Source: Anaerolineales bacterium
GTDB taxonomy: Bacteria > Chloroflexota > Anaerolineae > Anaerolineales > Villigracilaceae
Assembly (NCBI GenBank): GCA_015075275.1
Contig: JABTUU010000002.1
Coordinates: 558,001-622,000 of the forward strand
Direction: 5' to 3'
DNA: 64,000 bases
Of this stretch, positions 42,609-51,626 are shown one piece after another. How positions within the stretch are numbered: position 1 is the stretch's first letter; every line of letters begins with the position of its first letter. The notes under the pieces are model-generated. The model made no database searches, was not told the DNA's origin, and was given only the letters and a program-made list of their open reading frames with translations. The translations under genes and the position numbers were made by a program.

Positions 42609-43304
42609 ATGAAACGTCCTTTTGTTTTTATCAATGTCGCAATGACGCTGGACGGCAAAATAGACACTTTTGCGCGCAAAGGCTCGACGATCTCTTCTCC
42701 GCGCGACAAGGCGCGCGTGAACCAATTACGCGCCGAAGCGGATGCGGTGATGGTAGGCGGTCGCACACTGCTCGACGAAGACCCAAAACTGACGGTGAAA
42801 TCGGAAGTGTTGCGCGCCGAGCGTGTCGCTCGTGGACTTCCGGAAAATCCGCTCAAAGTTGGCGTAGTTTCAGAGGCAAACATCGAATCGCACTCCGAAT
42901 TTTTACACGAAGGCGGCTCGCGCGTCGTACTATTCACGACGAACCGAACCGCTAAAGATCAACTTGACCTGCTCCGCTCGCAGGGAGCGGATGTTTTCGT
43001 CCACGCCGGCGAACGCGTGGACTTACCGCAAGCGATGAACACGCTCGCCGAACTCGGCGTGAAGCGTTTGATGGTCGAAGGCGGCGCGATTATAAACTTT
43101 GAACTTTTGCGACTCGGGTTAGTGGACGAAGTGCATGCGTTCGTTGCGCCGATGATCTTCGGAGGGCAATCCGCTCCAACGCTTGCGTCGGGCGCAGGTC
43201 TGGAAAGAAGCGCAGACGCTATTTCATTAAATCTGCTGAACGCGGAGACGTGGGAAGACGGCGGAGTTTTATTGACCTATTCGGTAAAACAACAACGCGA
43301 ATAA
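42609..43304 (+). CDS. RibD C-terminal-type pyrimidine reductase
   Basis: 231 residues, equal to the reductase half of RibD. FVFINVAMTLDGKIDTFARKG, ADAVMVGGRTLLDEDPKLTV and KRLMVEGGAIINFELLRLGLVDE are the signature parts. Stand-alone members reduce the ribosylamino-pyrimidine intermediate of riboflavin synthesis with NADPH, and others are promiscuous reductases. No other rib gene is nearby. A TATAAT is exactly six bases upstream of the ATG. Confidence 0.88.
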   Translation: MKRPFVFINVAMTLDGKIDTFARKGSTISSPRDKARVNQLRAEADAVMVGGRTLLDEDPKLTVKSEVLRAERVARGLPENPLKVGVVSEANIESHSEFLHEGGSRVVLFTTNRTAKDQLDLLRSQGADVFVHAGERVDLPQAMNTLAELGVKRLMVEGGAIINFELLRLGLVDEVHAFVAPMIFGGQSAPTLASGAGLERSADAISLNLLNAETWEDGGVLLTYSVKQQRE

Positions 43305-43343
43305 TGCAGCCTCAAGTACACGCGGATACTATTGCGTTAAGCG

Positions 43344-43378
43344 AAAACTCCGAGTTCTTGCAGAACTCGGAGTTTTTT
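43344..43378. terminator. Bidirectional terminator
   Basis: AAAACTCCGAGTTCT (43344-43358) pairs with AGAACTCGGAGTTTT (43362-43376) around TGC. It lies between the convergent reductase and lipoprotein genes. Confidence 0.93.
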
Positions 43379-43389
43379 GTTGTATTTGT

Positions 43390-44193
43390 TTACGGTTCGA
43401 GAATTTTGATCCAGTCCATTTCGACTTCGATCGGCAACACGTTGAACGCGGAAACCGATACGCCTATGCCGCCGCTGCGCAAGGCATATTTCTTCTCTGT
43501 AATGCTGTTCGTCTCCTTGCCATTGATGTGCAGAGATAGTTTAGCGCCTTTACAGGTAATAGAGTATTCATTGATTTCTTTACCGGCCTTAATGGCGTTA
43601 GAGCCGCCGTTGGTAATGCTGCTGTAGTTAATATCGCCGTCCTTTTGGACTTCAGCGTATAAAATGTCGTACAATCCATTGTTGGCAATATTGAATTCAT
43701 ACCAACCTGTATCGGGATCATAGCGGCAGATTAAGCTCACGTTATTGTTGTTCTTACCGCGGTTATCCACGCGTACTTCAACGGTCACATCGTCATATTC
43801 GTGAGCGGTATAAAACAGATATTCGTACAACTGTTTATCGTCAAATTTCCAAATCAACTTTCCGTTTTTGACGTCCATGGTGAATTTTTCGGGATCCGTC
43901 GAATCAGATCCGGTGACTGTGAAGAGCGTCCAGTCGCTGGAAAGCGGGGAATCGAATTCTTCCGTAAAGAATTTTTGACCGGCTGGCTGTTGCGGCGCTT
44001 CAGTTGGTTGTTGCGGCTCAACGGGCTGTTGCGGCGCTTCAGTTGCCGGCTGTTGCGGCGCGTCGGTCGGCTGTTGAACGGGCGGCGGGCTGGTCGGCTG
44101 AACCGGCTCAGGCGTTGTGCCAGAACCGATACAAGCCAACCCTACGATCAAAATGAACGCAACTAGGACGAACAGGGGTTTAAACGACTTCAT
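43390..44193 (-). CDS. Lipoprotein with Pro/Gln/Ala-rich linker and LamG/DUF1080-like domain
   Basis: 267 residues. The signal peptide ends in the lipobox VGLAC, followed by about 50 residues of imperfect repeats (APQQPTEAPQQPA), a likely wall-spanning linker. The C-terminal 190-residue beta domain (FTEEFDSPLSSDW, VSLICRYDPDTGWYEFNIAN) is related to the lipoprotein at 13319. Such domains often bind carbohydrate. The ATG has GGAGG upstream and a terminator follows. It is monocistronic. Confidence 0.85.
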   Translation of the reverse strand: MKSFKPLFVLVAFILIVGLACIGSGTTPEPVQPTSPPPVQQPTDAPQQPATEAPQQPVEPQQPTEAPQQPAGQKFFTEEFDSPLSSDWTLFTVTGSDSTDPEKFTMDVKNGKLIWKFDDKQLYEYLFYTAHEYDDVTVEVRVDNRGKNNNNVSLICRYDPDTGWYEFNIANNGLYDILYAEVQKDGDINYSSITNGGSNAIKAGKEINEYSITCKGAKLSLHINGKETNSITEKKYALRSGGIGVSVSAFNVLPIEVEMDWIKILEP

Positions 44194-44290
44194 CTCATCC
44201 TCCGAAGATTAGATATGCGTCAAGTATAAGTATAAAATAGACAGAATGCAATAAAAATCAACCCGGCTTTTATGGTACATTCGTCCTATT

Positions 44291-45145
44291 ATGTCGCTTT
44301 TTGCTATTTCCATCTTGTTGGTCAGCGCGATCTTTCATACCGCTTGGAATTTCCTTATTAAACGAGCCGAAGATAGATATATCGTCACTTTCTGGATGGT
44401 CGTGTTTGGAGGCGCGTGCGCGCTCATTGCGCTTTTCTTCACAGGCTTGCCGCCGCGTGAGATGTGGGGATATGCGATTGCCAGCGTATGCGTAGAAGCA
44501 GCGTACTTTAGCGCTCTGTCCTACGCTTATCGCGATAACGACTTTTCGCTTGTCTATCCCATCGCGCGCGGCGCCGCGCCGGCGTTCATCGCGCTCTGGT
44601 CGTTTCTATTCCTGCGCGAACGTTTGACCAGCGGCGGCGGGCTCGGGTTAGCGTTGATCATCGGAGGATTAATCATCATCGGCGCCAACGCGTTGATGCA
44701 GGCGCAAACATCTCGCATTCACATGCGCGGGGTCGCCATAGCGTTCTTCATTGCCTTTCTGATCTCTATCTACTCGACAATTGACGGTTCCGCTGTAAAA
44801 CATGGGCATGCCGTCTCATATGTCATGACTATGTTCGCGCTAGTTCCTTTCGCGCTTCTCCCGTTTGTTTTTCAACGATATGAGTGGACTCGCATTCGAC
44901 GCGTGCTGCTCGAACAGCGCGTTCAAATTCCGTTGGCGGGTTTGTTGGGCGTACTTGCCTACTTAATGGCGGTCCTCGCCTATTCGATCTCGCCGCTGAG
45001 TTACGCCGGCGCCGTAAGAGAGATCAGCGTGGTCTTCGGCGCGCTGGTTGGCTGGCGACTGTTGAACGAACGATTAGGAAAAATGCGCGTCTTCGGCGCG
45101 TTCGTTATTTTTGCGGGGGTTTTAACGATCGCGCTCTACGGATAG
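44291..45145 (+). CDS. EamA/DMT family transporter
   Basis: 284 residues with ten predicted helices in two EamA halves (SAIFHTAWNFLIKRAEDRY, YPIARGAAPAFIALWSFLFL, then ISPLSYAGAVREISVVFGAL). It probably exports small metabolites. An extended -10 (TGGTACATT) ends nine bases before the ATG and there is no ribosome-binding site. Its stop is two bases from the stop of the opposing DUF554 gene, with no visible terminator. Confidence 0.88.
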   Translation: MSLFAISILLVSAIFHTAWNFLIKRAEDRYIVTFWMVVFGGACALIALFFTGLPPREMWGYAIASVCVEAAYFSALSYAYRDNDFSLVYPIARGAAPAFIALWSFLFLRERLTSGGGLGLALIIGGLIIIGANALMQAQTSRIHMRGVAIAFFIAFLISIYSTIDGSAVKHGHAVSYVMTMFALVPFALLPFVFQRYEWTRIRRVLLEQRVQIPLAGLLGVLAYLMAVLAYSISPLSYAGAVREISVVFGALVGWRLLNERLGKMRVFGAFVIFAGVLTIALYG

Positions 45146-45147
45146 CG

Positions 45148-45846
45148 TCAGAACAGCGACACGATCCATACGATCAACGGAGCGAAAAATAAAGCCGGCA
45201 ACATATTTCCGACGCGGATCTTCTTGATCTCTAACAAACTGCTGATCGCCAGCCCAAGCAGGATCACGCCGCCCGTAGCGACAAGTTCGTTCATCATCAA
45301 AGGAGTCGCAATCGCGTCCAACTGAGCCGCGAACAAACTAATTCCACCCTGAAAGACAAGCACAACGATCGCCGAAAATAACACGCCCACTCCCAATGTA
45401 GACGCAAACGCCATCGCTGCGAATCCATCCAGCACAGATTTAACCGCCAATAAATTGTAGTCGCCGGTCAGCCCATCCTGAATCGAACCGAGAATCGTCA
45501 TGGGACCCACACAAAACAACAGCGATGCGGTCAGAAATCCGCGCACAAATTTATTTGAATCGCCGTCTTTCCCTCTGGAAAATTGTCGTTCAAGAAACTT
45601 CCCCAAATTTTGCAGACCGTCTTCAATGCGAACCCATTCGCCAAATAGCGTTCCCACCAGCAACGCGCCCAGCACGATCAACGAATTCTCCGTTTCTAAA
45701 AACATTTGCAACCCCATTGCGGCGGTGAAAAGACCCATGCCGGCGATGACTGTCTCTTTCAGTTTTTCAGGTATCCGCGCTCCGAACGCCAGCCCTATCG
45801 CGCCGCCGATAAGAACAGTTGCAATGTTGAGAAAAGTGCCGGTCAT
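45148..45846 (-). CDS. DUF554 family membrane protein
   Basis: 232 residues with about six to seven helices. GTFLNIATVLIGGAIGLAFG at the start, LFCVGPMTILGSIQDGLTGD in the middle and GGVILLGLAISSLL near the end are the family's conserved segments. The family is probably a transporter of unknown substrate. No clear ribosome-binding site is seen. It lies 53 bases downstream of, and is divergent in function from, the cobalamin adenosyltransferase gene's end region on the same strand. Confidence 0.9.
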   Translation of the reverse strand: MTGTFLNIATVLIGGAIGLAFGARIPEKLKETVIAGMGLFTAAMGLQMFLETENSLIVLGALLVGTLFGEWVRIEDGLQNLGKFLERQFSRGKDGDSNKFVRGFLTASLLFCVGPMTILGSIQDGLTGDYNLLAVKSVLDGFAAMAFASTLGVGVLFSAIVVLVFQGGISLFAAQLDAIATPLMMNELVATGGVILLGLAISSLLEIKKIRVGNMLPALFFAPLIVWIVSLF

Positions 45847-45899
45847 GGGAGTTAATATTGCGCAAAACGCCGCGCGACTATACGCTTATTCGTAAAAAC

Positions 45900-46442
45900 T
45901 TAGCGCTTCGCTAGAGTAGTTTGGCGTCCCGCCGCTTCGTTTTCCAACAGTTCCAATACAAAGCAGAGCGACGACAGCCGGTTTAAATACCGTTGCAGTT
46001 CAAGGTTCGCCACTTCTCCCGCATCGTGCAACTCCACTACGCGGCGTTCGGCGCGGCGGACAATCGTGCGCGCCAATGAGAGCGCCGCGCTCGCTGGTGA
46101 ATCGCCCGGCAGAATAAACTCCTTCGGCATCTGAACGATCTCGCTCAGCGCGTCGGTCTGTTCTTCGAGCCACGTCACGCGCGCCGCGTCTATCGAGCGG
46201 AATTTCTCTTCGTTTTCGGGCGTTGCCGCCACTTCCGCCATCAATTTATATAGATCGCGCTGCGCCTCGAGAATGATCGGCGCAGAGCGGGCATCTAAAC
46301 ATTGCGCGCGCGCCAATCCCATCGCGGCGGTCGACTCGTCGAGCGCACCGATCGCTTCAATGCGCGCATGATACTTCGATACGCGCCCCTTGCCGAGCAA
46401 GCCGGTTGTGCCGTCGTCGCCTTTCGTTGTGTAAAATTTCAT
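45900..46442 (-). CDS. PduO-type ATP:cob(I)alamin adenosyltransferase
   Basis: 180 residues. KFYTTKGDDGTTGLLGKGRVSK is the ATP-binding signature, and LPGDSPASAALSLARTIVRR and NRLSSLCFVLELLEN complete the PduO pattern. It attaches the adenosyl group to reduced cobalamin. The start is the ATG at 46442. A TATAAT (46449-46454) ends exactly seven bases before it, and the frame running further upstream reads into the divergent gene and is not real. Confidence 0.93.
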   Translation of the reverse strand: MKFYTTKGDDGTTGLLGKGRVSKYHARIEAIGALDESTAAMGLARAQCLDARSAPIILEAQRDLYKLMAEVAATPENEEKFRSIDAARVTWLEEQTDALSEIVQMPKEFILPGDSPASAALSLARTIVRRAERRVVELHDAGEVANLELQRYLNRLSSLCFVLELLENEAAGRQTTLAKR

Positions 46443-46448
46443 GACGGC

Positions 46449-46466
46449 ATTATAACCGCTTATAAT
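46449..46466. promoter_or_regulatory. Back-to-back -10 boxes of two divergent leaderless genes
   Basis: TATAAT on the minus strand (46449-46454) and on the plus strand (46461-46466) are six bases apart. Each lies six bases from its own ATG (46442 and 46473). The -35 zone of each promoter would overlap the start of the other gene. Confidence 0.65.
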
Positions 46467-46472
46467 CAGACC

Positions 46473-47099
46473 ATGCTCACCGAATACCACATCGAGATCA
46501 TGTTTGAGGCGCTCAGCGACTCGCTCAGCCCGCGCGCGCTGGGAACAATGACCAAAGCCAATATCAACCAAGACCGCCTGGCTGGACAATTTGGTCACGA
46601 CGAATTTCACTTCGACAACAACGCCTTCGCCAAAACGTACGCTTACATCGAAGAACAACGCGCTCTAACGATTGCTGCGCTTCAGACGCAAAACGTCGTT
46701 TCCGCCTGGCAGGCGTTCGGACGGATGACTCACACCGAACAAGATTTCTACGCCCATTCAAACTACGTTACCCTCTGGCTGGAACGCTTCAACGGCGCCG
46801 TGCTTCCACCGCCCGATGACATTGACCCGCTTGACCCCGATTTGATTCACAGCCCCGACCTGCGTTCCGGCAAGACATACAATCCGTTCGAACTGCTATA
46901 TTTTGTGCGCAGAATTCGCCCTCGCGTTCTTCGCTTCCTGCCGCGCGATTCGCACGCGTGGATGAATCTCGACGCGCCAGAGCAGGGATACAAATTCGAT
47001 TACGCCATGCGCGCCGCAATTAAACGCACGCGCATCGAATATCAGAAAACGCTGGCGGGATTGTCGCGAGAATTGATCGCGCTATTCGCGGGGACATAA
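46473..47099 (+). CDS. HET-C-like hypothetical protein
   Basis: 208 residues from the ATG at 46473. HTEQDFYAHSNYVTLWLE matches the conserved 'H..QDFYSHSNW.E' core of HET-C and related zinc-dependent phospholipase-like proteins. An earlier His/Asp-containing segment (GHDEFHFDNNAF) could give further metal ligands. Family members are helical and membrane-acting in some cases. The real activity here is unknown. It diverges from the adenosyltransferase gene and shares its tiny promoter region. Confidence 0.7.
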   Translation: MLTEYHIEIMFEALSDSLSPRALGTMTKANINQDRLAGQFGHDEFHFDNNAFAKTYAYIEEQRALTIAALQTQNVVSAWQAFGRMTHTEQDFYAHSNYVTLWLERFNGAVLPPPDDIDPLDPDLIHSPDLRSGKTYNPFELLYFVRRIRPRVLRFLPRDSHAWMNLDAPEQGYKFDYAMRAAIKRTRIEYQKTLAGLSRELIALFAGT

Positions 47100-47118
47100 G
47101 ATAAGCTTCATTTCACGT

Positions 47119-47124
47119 TATAAT
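47119..47124 (+). promoter_or_regulatory. -10 box seven bases before the yqeY-like ATG
   Basis: TATAAT, then seven bases, then ATG 47132. Leaderless or nearly so. Confidence 0.5.
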
Positions 47125-47131
47125 CTCTCCC

Positions 47132-47581
47132 ATGACGCTTAAAACACAACTAAACGAATCTGCCAAAGAAGCGCTAAAAAGCGGAGATGAAACGCGCAAG
47201 CGCACCGTGCGCATGGTTCTCGCCGCCGTGAAGCAAGCCGAAGTGGATAAACGCATCGAACTCGACGATGCGGCGGTGATGAATTTGATTCAAAAGGAGG
47301 TTAAGAATCGCCGCGAAGCCATTGAAGAAGCGAAAACCGCGCAACGTTCAGACCTCGTGGAAGCCAACGAAGCCGAGATCAGAATTCTTGAAGCCTTCCT
47401 GCCGCAAGCCATGCCTGCCGAAGAACTGCTTGCGCTCGCGCAATCCGCCGTTATAGAAAGCGGCGCGACGGGCTTTAGCGACATGGGCAAAGTGATGAAG
47501 ATCGTTATGGCGAAAGCGGCGGGACGCGCCGCCAACGATAAGATCAGCGCGGCTGTGAGAGAAGCGCTTCAACCGAAGTAA
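47132..47581 (+). CDS. yqeY: GatB/YqeY domain protein
   Basis: 149 residues. It is helical, with MTLKTQLNESAKEALKSGD, the central KEVKNRREAIEEA and the C-terminal GFSDMGKVMKIVMAKAAGRA, which match the YqeY/GatB tail domain that binds tRNA in amidotransferases. It is a widespread stand-alone form of unknown role. It heads a cluster with the HD phosphodiesterase, ybeY, dgkA and endonuclease IV genes. Confidence 0.92.
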   Translation: MTLKTQLNESAKEALKSGDETRKRTVRMVLAAVKQAEVDKRIELDDAAVMNLIQKEVKNRREAIEEAKTAQRSDLVEANEAEIRILEAFLPQAMPAEELLALAQSAVIESGATGFSDMGKVMKIVMAKAAGRAANDKISAAVREALQPK

Positions 47582-47650
47582 TGATTCCCATCATGCGCGT
47601 TATGCCGATGTGGAATCACACAACTCCGCATCAACGGTCATCAAGTAGAT

Positions 47651-49765
47651 ATGGGAACTAACTTTACGCCGTACCGACCGATCCCTTCTCGTATTCGGGT
47701 ATTGCAAGCCATTCTACTCTTTATCGTCAGCGCAATCTCGTACGCGGCGTTGATCCTTCCGGACTTATTAAACCCAACAACGACAACCTTACAAGCCGGC
47801 GACGTGTCGCCTGAAGATTTTCAAGCTCCGCGTGCGCTACAATATGAGAGCAAAATCCGCACGGAAGACGCCCGCGCCGCCGCAGAGAAGGCTGTCGCGC
47901 CGGTCTACGCCGCGCCTAACCCTGCGACCGCGCGTCAACAGATCGAATTATTGCGCGGCGCGCTACAGGCTATCGCGGCAGTGCGTGACGATGAAACCGC
48001 GACCCGCTCCAAAAAGGAAACCGCTCTCGCCGCGCTGACCGAGATCGCTTTGAAGCCGGAGATTGCCGCGCAAATCCTGCTGTTGGGCGCCTCGCGCTGG
48101 GACGCCGTTCAGCAGGAATCGTTAAGCGTGCTAGAGCAGGTCATGCGGCGAAGCATTCGCGAGGAAGATACGGAAACGGTTCGGCGTAGTTTACCGCCGC
48201 TGGTCAGCCTAGCGATGAACGAACGCGAAGCCGCCATTGTGACGGAGTTAGTCGCCGCGTTCATCGCGCCCAACAGTATGTATAACGCCGAATTGACCGA
48301 AGCCGCCCGTCAGTCGGCGCGCGACACGGTAGCGCCCATCATCGTGGAATATAAAGCGGGGCAAATCATCGTCTTACGCGGACAGATCGTCACGGCAGCG
48401 CAATTCGAAGCGCTTGAACAATTCCGCTTGATTCGCGCAAAGAACGCCTGGCAAGGATACGCCGGCGCGGGCGCGCTGACGCTGGGCGTCGCCGTGTTTA
48501 TTTACCTGTACTTTTCGCGGCGGCGCATGCCATTCTTGCGCGACGCGCGCAGCCTCATCGTTATCGCGTTCATCTTTTCCGCCTTTATCATTGCTGCGCG
48601 TTTAAGCGTTCCGGGGCGAACCGTAGTGCCTTACGCCTTCCCATTGCCCGCCCTGGGGCTGCTGATCGCGACGCTCTTTCACATGGAAGCCGGCATCGTC
48701 TTTTCGGTGGCAATTGCAATTCTTGCGCCCTACGGGCTGCCCAATATGCTCGACCTCTTGCCCTATTACTTAATTTCCTCCTTGATCGGTGTGCTGGCGT
48801 TGGGCGCGGCGCGGCGCGTGTGGACGTTCTTCCGCGCAGGGTTGGCGATCGCAATTACCGGCATTGTCGCATTAATTGCTTTCCGCTTTCCCTTCACATT
48901 GACCGACGTGACCGGTCTGCTCGAACTGGCTGGCGCGGCAATCTTCAGCGGACTTGCTTCTTCGAGCATTGCGCTTCTTTCGCAATACTTCCTCGCCCAA
49001 ATGCTCGGTTTAACCACCGCCCTGCAACTGATCGAAATCTCGCGCCCCGATTCGCCGTTATTGCAGTTCTTTCTGCGTCACGCGCCCGGTTCCTATCAGC
49101 ATAGTTTGCAAGTGGCAAATCTCGCCGAACAAGCCGCCGAATTGATCGGCGCCGACGCATTGCTGACGCGCGTCGGCGCAATGTTTCATGACGTAGGCAA
49201 AGCCATGAATCCCATGTTTTTTATCGAGAACCAGCCGCAAGGACAGATCAATACGCATGAAGATAAAGACCCGGCGGAGACGGCGAAAACTATCATCGCG
49301 CACGTTCTCGACGGTATAACGTTGGCGCGTCAGCACCGTCTGCCGCGCCGCATTGACGATTTTATCCTCGAACATCATGGCACGATGATCACGCGCTATC
49401 AATACAACCAAGCCGTCGAAGCCGCCGGCGGCGACGCGTCCAAAGTGGACCTTGAGCGCTTTCGCTACCCCGGACCGCGCCCGCGCTCGCGCGAAACGGC
49501 GCTGCTCATGCTCGCCGACGGAACCGAAGCGCGAGCGCGCGCCGAACACCCGCAAGACGAAGCGTCGCTTACCAAATTGGTGCTTTCCACGATCGAATTC
49601 GCGCAAAAACACGGGCAACTCGACAACACTCAACTTACTCTGCACGACCTCAGCATCGTCACCGACGCGTTCGTAAACATTTTGCGCGGCACGCATCATC
49701 CGCGCATATCGTACCCCGACGAGAAGGCGGCGATCATCAGCGTACTCACGACGCCGAGAAAATAA
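47651..49765 (+). CDS. pgpH: 7TM-HD family cyclic-di-AMP phosphodiesterase
   Basis: 704 residues in the PgpH order: one helix, an extracytoplasmic 7TMR-HDED domain (about 45-270), seven helices (about 275-480), and a cytoplasmic HD domain. The catalytic pair is His513-Asp514 in AMFHDVGK, with an upstream His in YQHSLQVANLAEQ and DDFILEHHGT downstream. It hydrolyses c-di-AMP. Its place ahead of ybeY and dgkA is conserved in many bacteria, although phoH, usually upstream, is missing. Confidence 0.94.
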   Translation: MGTNFTPYRPIPSRIRVLQAILLFIVSAISYAALILPDLLNPTTTTLQAGDVSPEDFQAPRALQYESKIRTEDARAAAEKAVAPVYAAPNPATARQQIELLRGALQAIAAVRDDETATRSKKETALAALTEIALKPEIAAQILLLGASRWDAVQQESLSVLEQVMRRSIREEDTETVRRSLPPLVSLAMNEREAAIVTELVAAFIAPNSMYNAELTEAARQSARDTVAPIIVEYKAGQIIVLRGQIVTAAQFEALEQFRLIRAKNAWQGYAGAGALTLGVAVFIYLYFSRRRMPFLRDARSLIVIAFIFSAFIIAARLSVPGRTVVPYAFPLPALGLLIATLFHMEAGIVFSVAIAILAPYGLPNMLDLLPYYLISSLIGVLALGAARRVWTFFRAGLAIAITGIVALIAFRFPFTLTDVTGLLELAGAAIFSGLASSSIALLSQYFLAQMLGLTTALQLIEISRPDSPLLQFFLRHAPGSYQHSLQVANLAEQAAELIGADALLTRVGAMFHDVGKAMNPMFFIENQPQGQINTHEDKDPAETAKTIIAHVLDGITLARQHRLPRRIDDFILEHHGTMITRYQYNQAVEAAGGDASKVDLERFRYPGPRPRSRETALLMLADGTEARARAEHPQDEASLTKLVLSTIEFAQKHGQLDNTQLTLHDLSIVTDAFVNILRGTHHPRISYPDEKAAIISVLTTPRK

Positions 49766-49777
49766 ACCGCGCGCACA

Positions 49778-50224
49778 ATGATCAATATCAAATCTAAATT
49801 TGACTTTTCCAAAAAGGTCGTCGAACGCGCTGCGCGCGCCGCGCTGACCCACCAAAATCAAACGCCCGAGGCGGAGCTATCCGTTGTGCTGACAAGCGAT
49901 GAGCGGCTACGACAATTCAATCGAGATTATCTTGGAATCGACTCGCCCACCGACGTGCTGTCTTTTCCCGCCTCCGAATCGGACCCTGACACCGGCTCGC
50001 CCTATCTCGGCGATATCCTGATTTCGATTCCCCGCGCAAAAGCGCAAGCGAAAATCGCCGGTCACGCGTTAGAATTGGAAATACAATTGCTAATCGTGCA
50101 TGGTGTGTTGCACTTGCTTGGCCACGACCATGCTCAACCGAGAGAAAAAGCCAAGATGTGGAAAGCGCAAAAAGAGATTTTAGAATCGCTAGGGTTGGGT
50201 GCAATTCAAATTCGAGAGGAATAA
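49778..50224 (+). CDS. ybeY: Endoribonuclease YbeY
   Basis: 148 residues. The zinc motif HGVLHLLGHDH gives His108, His112 and His118, and LRQFNRDYLGIDSPTDVLSFP is typical. YbeY matures 16S rRNA and works in ribosome quality control. It follows the phosphodiesterase gene after 12 bases and precedes dgkA. Confidence 0.96.
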   Translation: MINIKSKFDFSKKVVERAARAALTHQNQTPEAELSVVLTSDERLRQFNRDYLGIDSPTDVLSFPASESDPDTGSPYLGDILISIPRAKAQAKIAGHALELEIQLLIVHGVLHLLGHDHAQPREKAKMWKAQKEILESLGLGAIQIREE

Positions 50225-50245
50225 TTAACCGGCGTTTCGCGGTAT

Positions 50246-50263
50246 GACAAGATTTATCTTGTC
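50246..50263. repeat. 18-base palindrome between ybeY and dgkA
   Basis: GACAAGAT, TT, ATCTTGTC. No T run follows, so an operator or a small repeat is more likely than a terminator. It resembles the palindrome at 63902. Confidence 0.4.
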
Positions 50264-50312
50264 GTTGAGGGCAACATGAACGCTGCCATACGAAGCGAAC
50301 GCGGTACGCAAT

Positions 50313-50702
50313 ATGAAATCCTTTATCCTTTCCCGCATCGCCGCCATTGGGTACGCCTTGCGCGGCTGGCAATATGTATTGAAGACCCAGCGCAACGCAT
50401 GGATTCATTCTCTTATCGCCGCGTTGGTGGTTATTTTGGGCTTGTGGCTTAAGATAGGTTTACACGATTGGGCGATCCTCGTGTTGACGATTGCCGTCGT
50501 GTTCACCGCCGAGTTCATCAACACATCTATTGAAGCGGTCGTGGATTTGGCAAGCCCGAAGAAGCATCCGCTGGCAAAGGTCGGCAAAGACGTGGGCGCA
50601 GGCGCGGTGTTGATCGCGGCGCTGGCGGGCGTGTTGATTGGGCTGTTAATCCTCGGTCCGCCATTGTGGGCGAAGATCACAATGCTGACTACCGTCCCCT
50701 GA
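50313..50702 (+). CDS. dgkA: Diacylglycerol/undecaprenol kinase
   Basis: 129 residues with three helices. ALRGWQYVLKTQRNAWIHS and the signature FTAEFINTSIEAVVDL match the DgkA family, small membrane kinases that phosphorylate diacylglycerol or undecaprenol. Placement after ybeY is common, which supports an undecaprenol role in cell-wall lipid recycling. Confidence 0.93.
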   Translation: MKSFILSRIAAIGYALRGWQYVLKTQRNAWIHSLIAALVVILGLWLKIGLHDWAILVLTIAVVFTAEFINTSIEAVVDLASPKKHPLAKVGKDVGAGAVLIAALAGVLIGLLILGPPLWAKITMLTTVP

Positions 50703-50736
50703 TCGCTTAGACTAGAGATTTAAGACTGGAGATTTT

Positions 50737-51591
50737 ATGACACTCTCTTTCAAATTCGGCACGGTTGGTTCGCCTATCGGGACGCCCAAGAAGCCGGGCG
50801 GATCAGTCGGCGCGATTCAGTTCAGCAAGTCCATCGGCTTAACCGCGTTCGAGTTAGGTTGGGTGCAGTCGGTGCGCGTGTCGGAGGAAACTTGCGCGGC
50901 GATTAAGCAGACGGCGAACGAGCATGGCGTTTCGTTGAGCGTCCACGCGCCGTATTTTTTCAACTTGAACGCGACCGAGGAAGAGTGGCACAAGTCGCGC
51001 AAACGTCTTATGGACGCGGCGCACTACGGCAACCTCGCTGGCGCAACAGATATCATCTTCCACCCCGGTTCGTATTTCGGGCGCCCGCCCGTCGAGGTGT
51101 TGAAGGTCGCCATCCCACGCCTGAAAGGTTGCGCGGATGAATTGAAAAAGAAAGGCAACCCAGTCATCCTGCGCCCGGAGACGATGGGCAAATCTGCAAT
51201 GTTGGGTTCGCTCGAAGATACGTTAGAGATGAGCAAGGCGGTTAAGAACGTTCAGCCGTGTTTGGATTTCGCTCATCTGCACGCGCGTCCCGGCGATGGG
51301 ACGATGAACACGGTCCAAGAGTGGACGAGGCTGCTGGAGTCGTATCAAGCCGCCCTGGGGAAAGAAGCGTTGAAGAATCTGCACATCCACTTGTCGGGAA
51401 TCGAATACGGTCCGAAAGGCGAGAAGCATCATCTCGCGTTGAAAGAGTCCGATCTGAAGATCAATTTTCTGTTCGAGGCGTTGAAGGAGTTCGGCTGCGC
51501 GGGGCGCATTTTATGCGAAAGCCCGATCATGGAAGAGGACGCGCTGAATATGATGAAGGCGTGGATGAAAGCGAGCGGAGAAAAAGCGTAA
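50737..51591 (+). CDS. Endonuclease IV-like TIM-barrel protein
   Basis: 284 residues of the AP endonuclease 2 family. The metal-site segments are recognisable as SVHAPYFFNL (His), DIIFHPGSYF (His), ILRPETMG (Glu), CLDFAHLHAR (Asp, His), HIHLSGIEYG and RILCESP (Glu). It would cut DNA at abasic sites. The alternative is a sugar-isomerase-type relative, though the spacing fits endonuclease IV. Repeat words ('gactagagatttaagactgg') sit just before the ATG. Confidence 0.85.
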   Translation: MTLSFKFGTVGSPIGTPKKPGGSVGAIQFSKSIGLTAFELGWVQSVRVSEETCAAIKQTANEHGVSLSVHAPYFFNLNATEEEWHKSRKRLMDAAHYGNLAGATDIIFHPGSYFGRPPVEVLKVAIPRLKGCADELKKKGNPVILRPETMGKSAMLGSLEDTLEMSKAVKNVQPCLDFAHLHARPGDGTMNTVQEWTRLLESYQAALGKEALKNLHIHLSGIEYGPKGEKHHLALKESDLKINFLFEALKEFGCAGRILCESPIMEEDALNMMKAWMKASGEKA

Positions 51592-51626
51592 ATACAAGTT
51601 TTACTGCGAAGCGCGCAAAGTAATAA

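Noticed and set aside
46302-46472. Extension of the HET-C-like gene upstream of 46473
   Set aside because: It would overlap the divergent adenosyltransferase start and its promoter, and the residues do not fit the family-like part.
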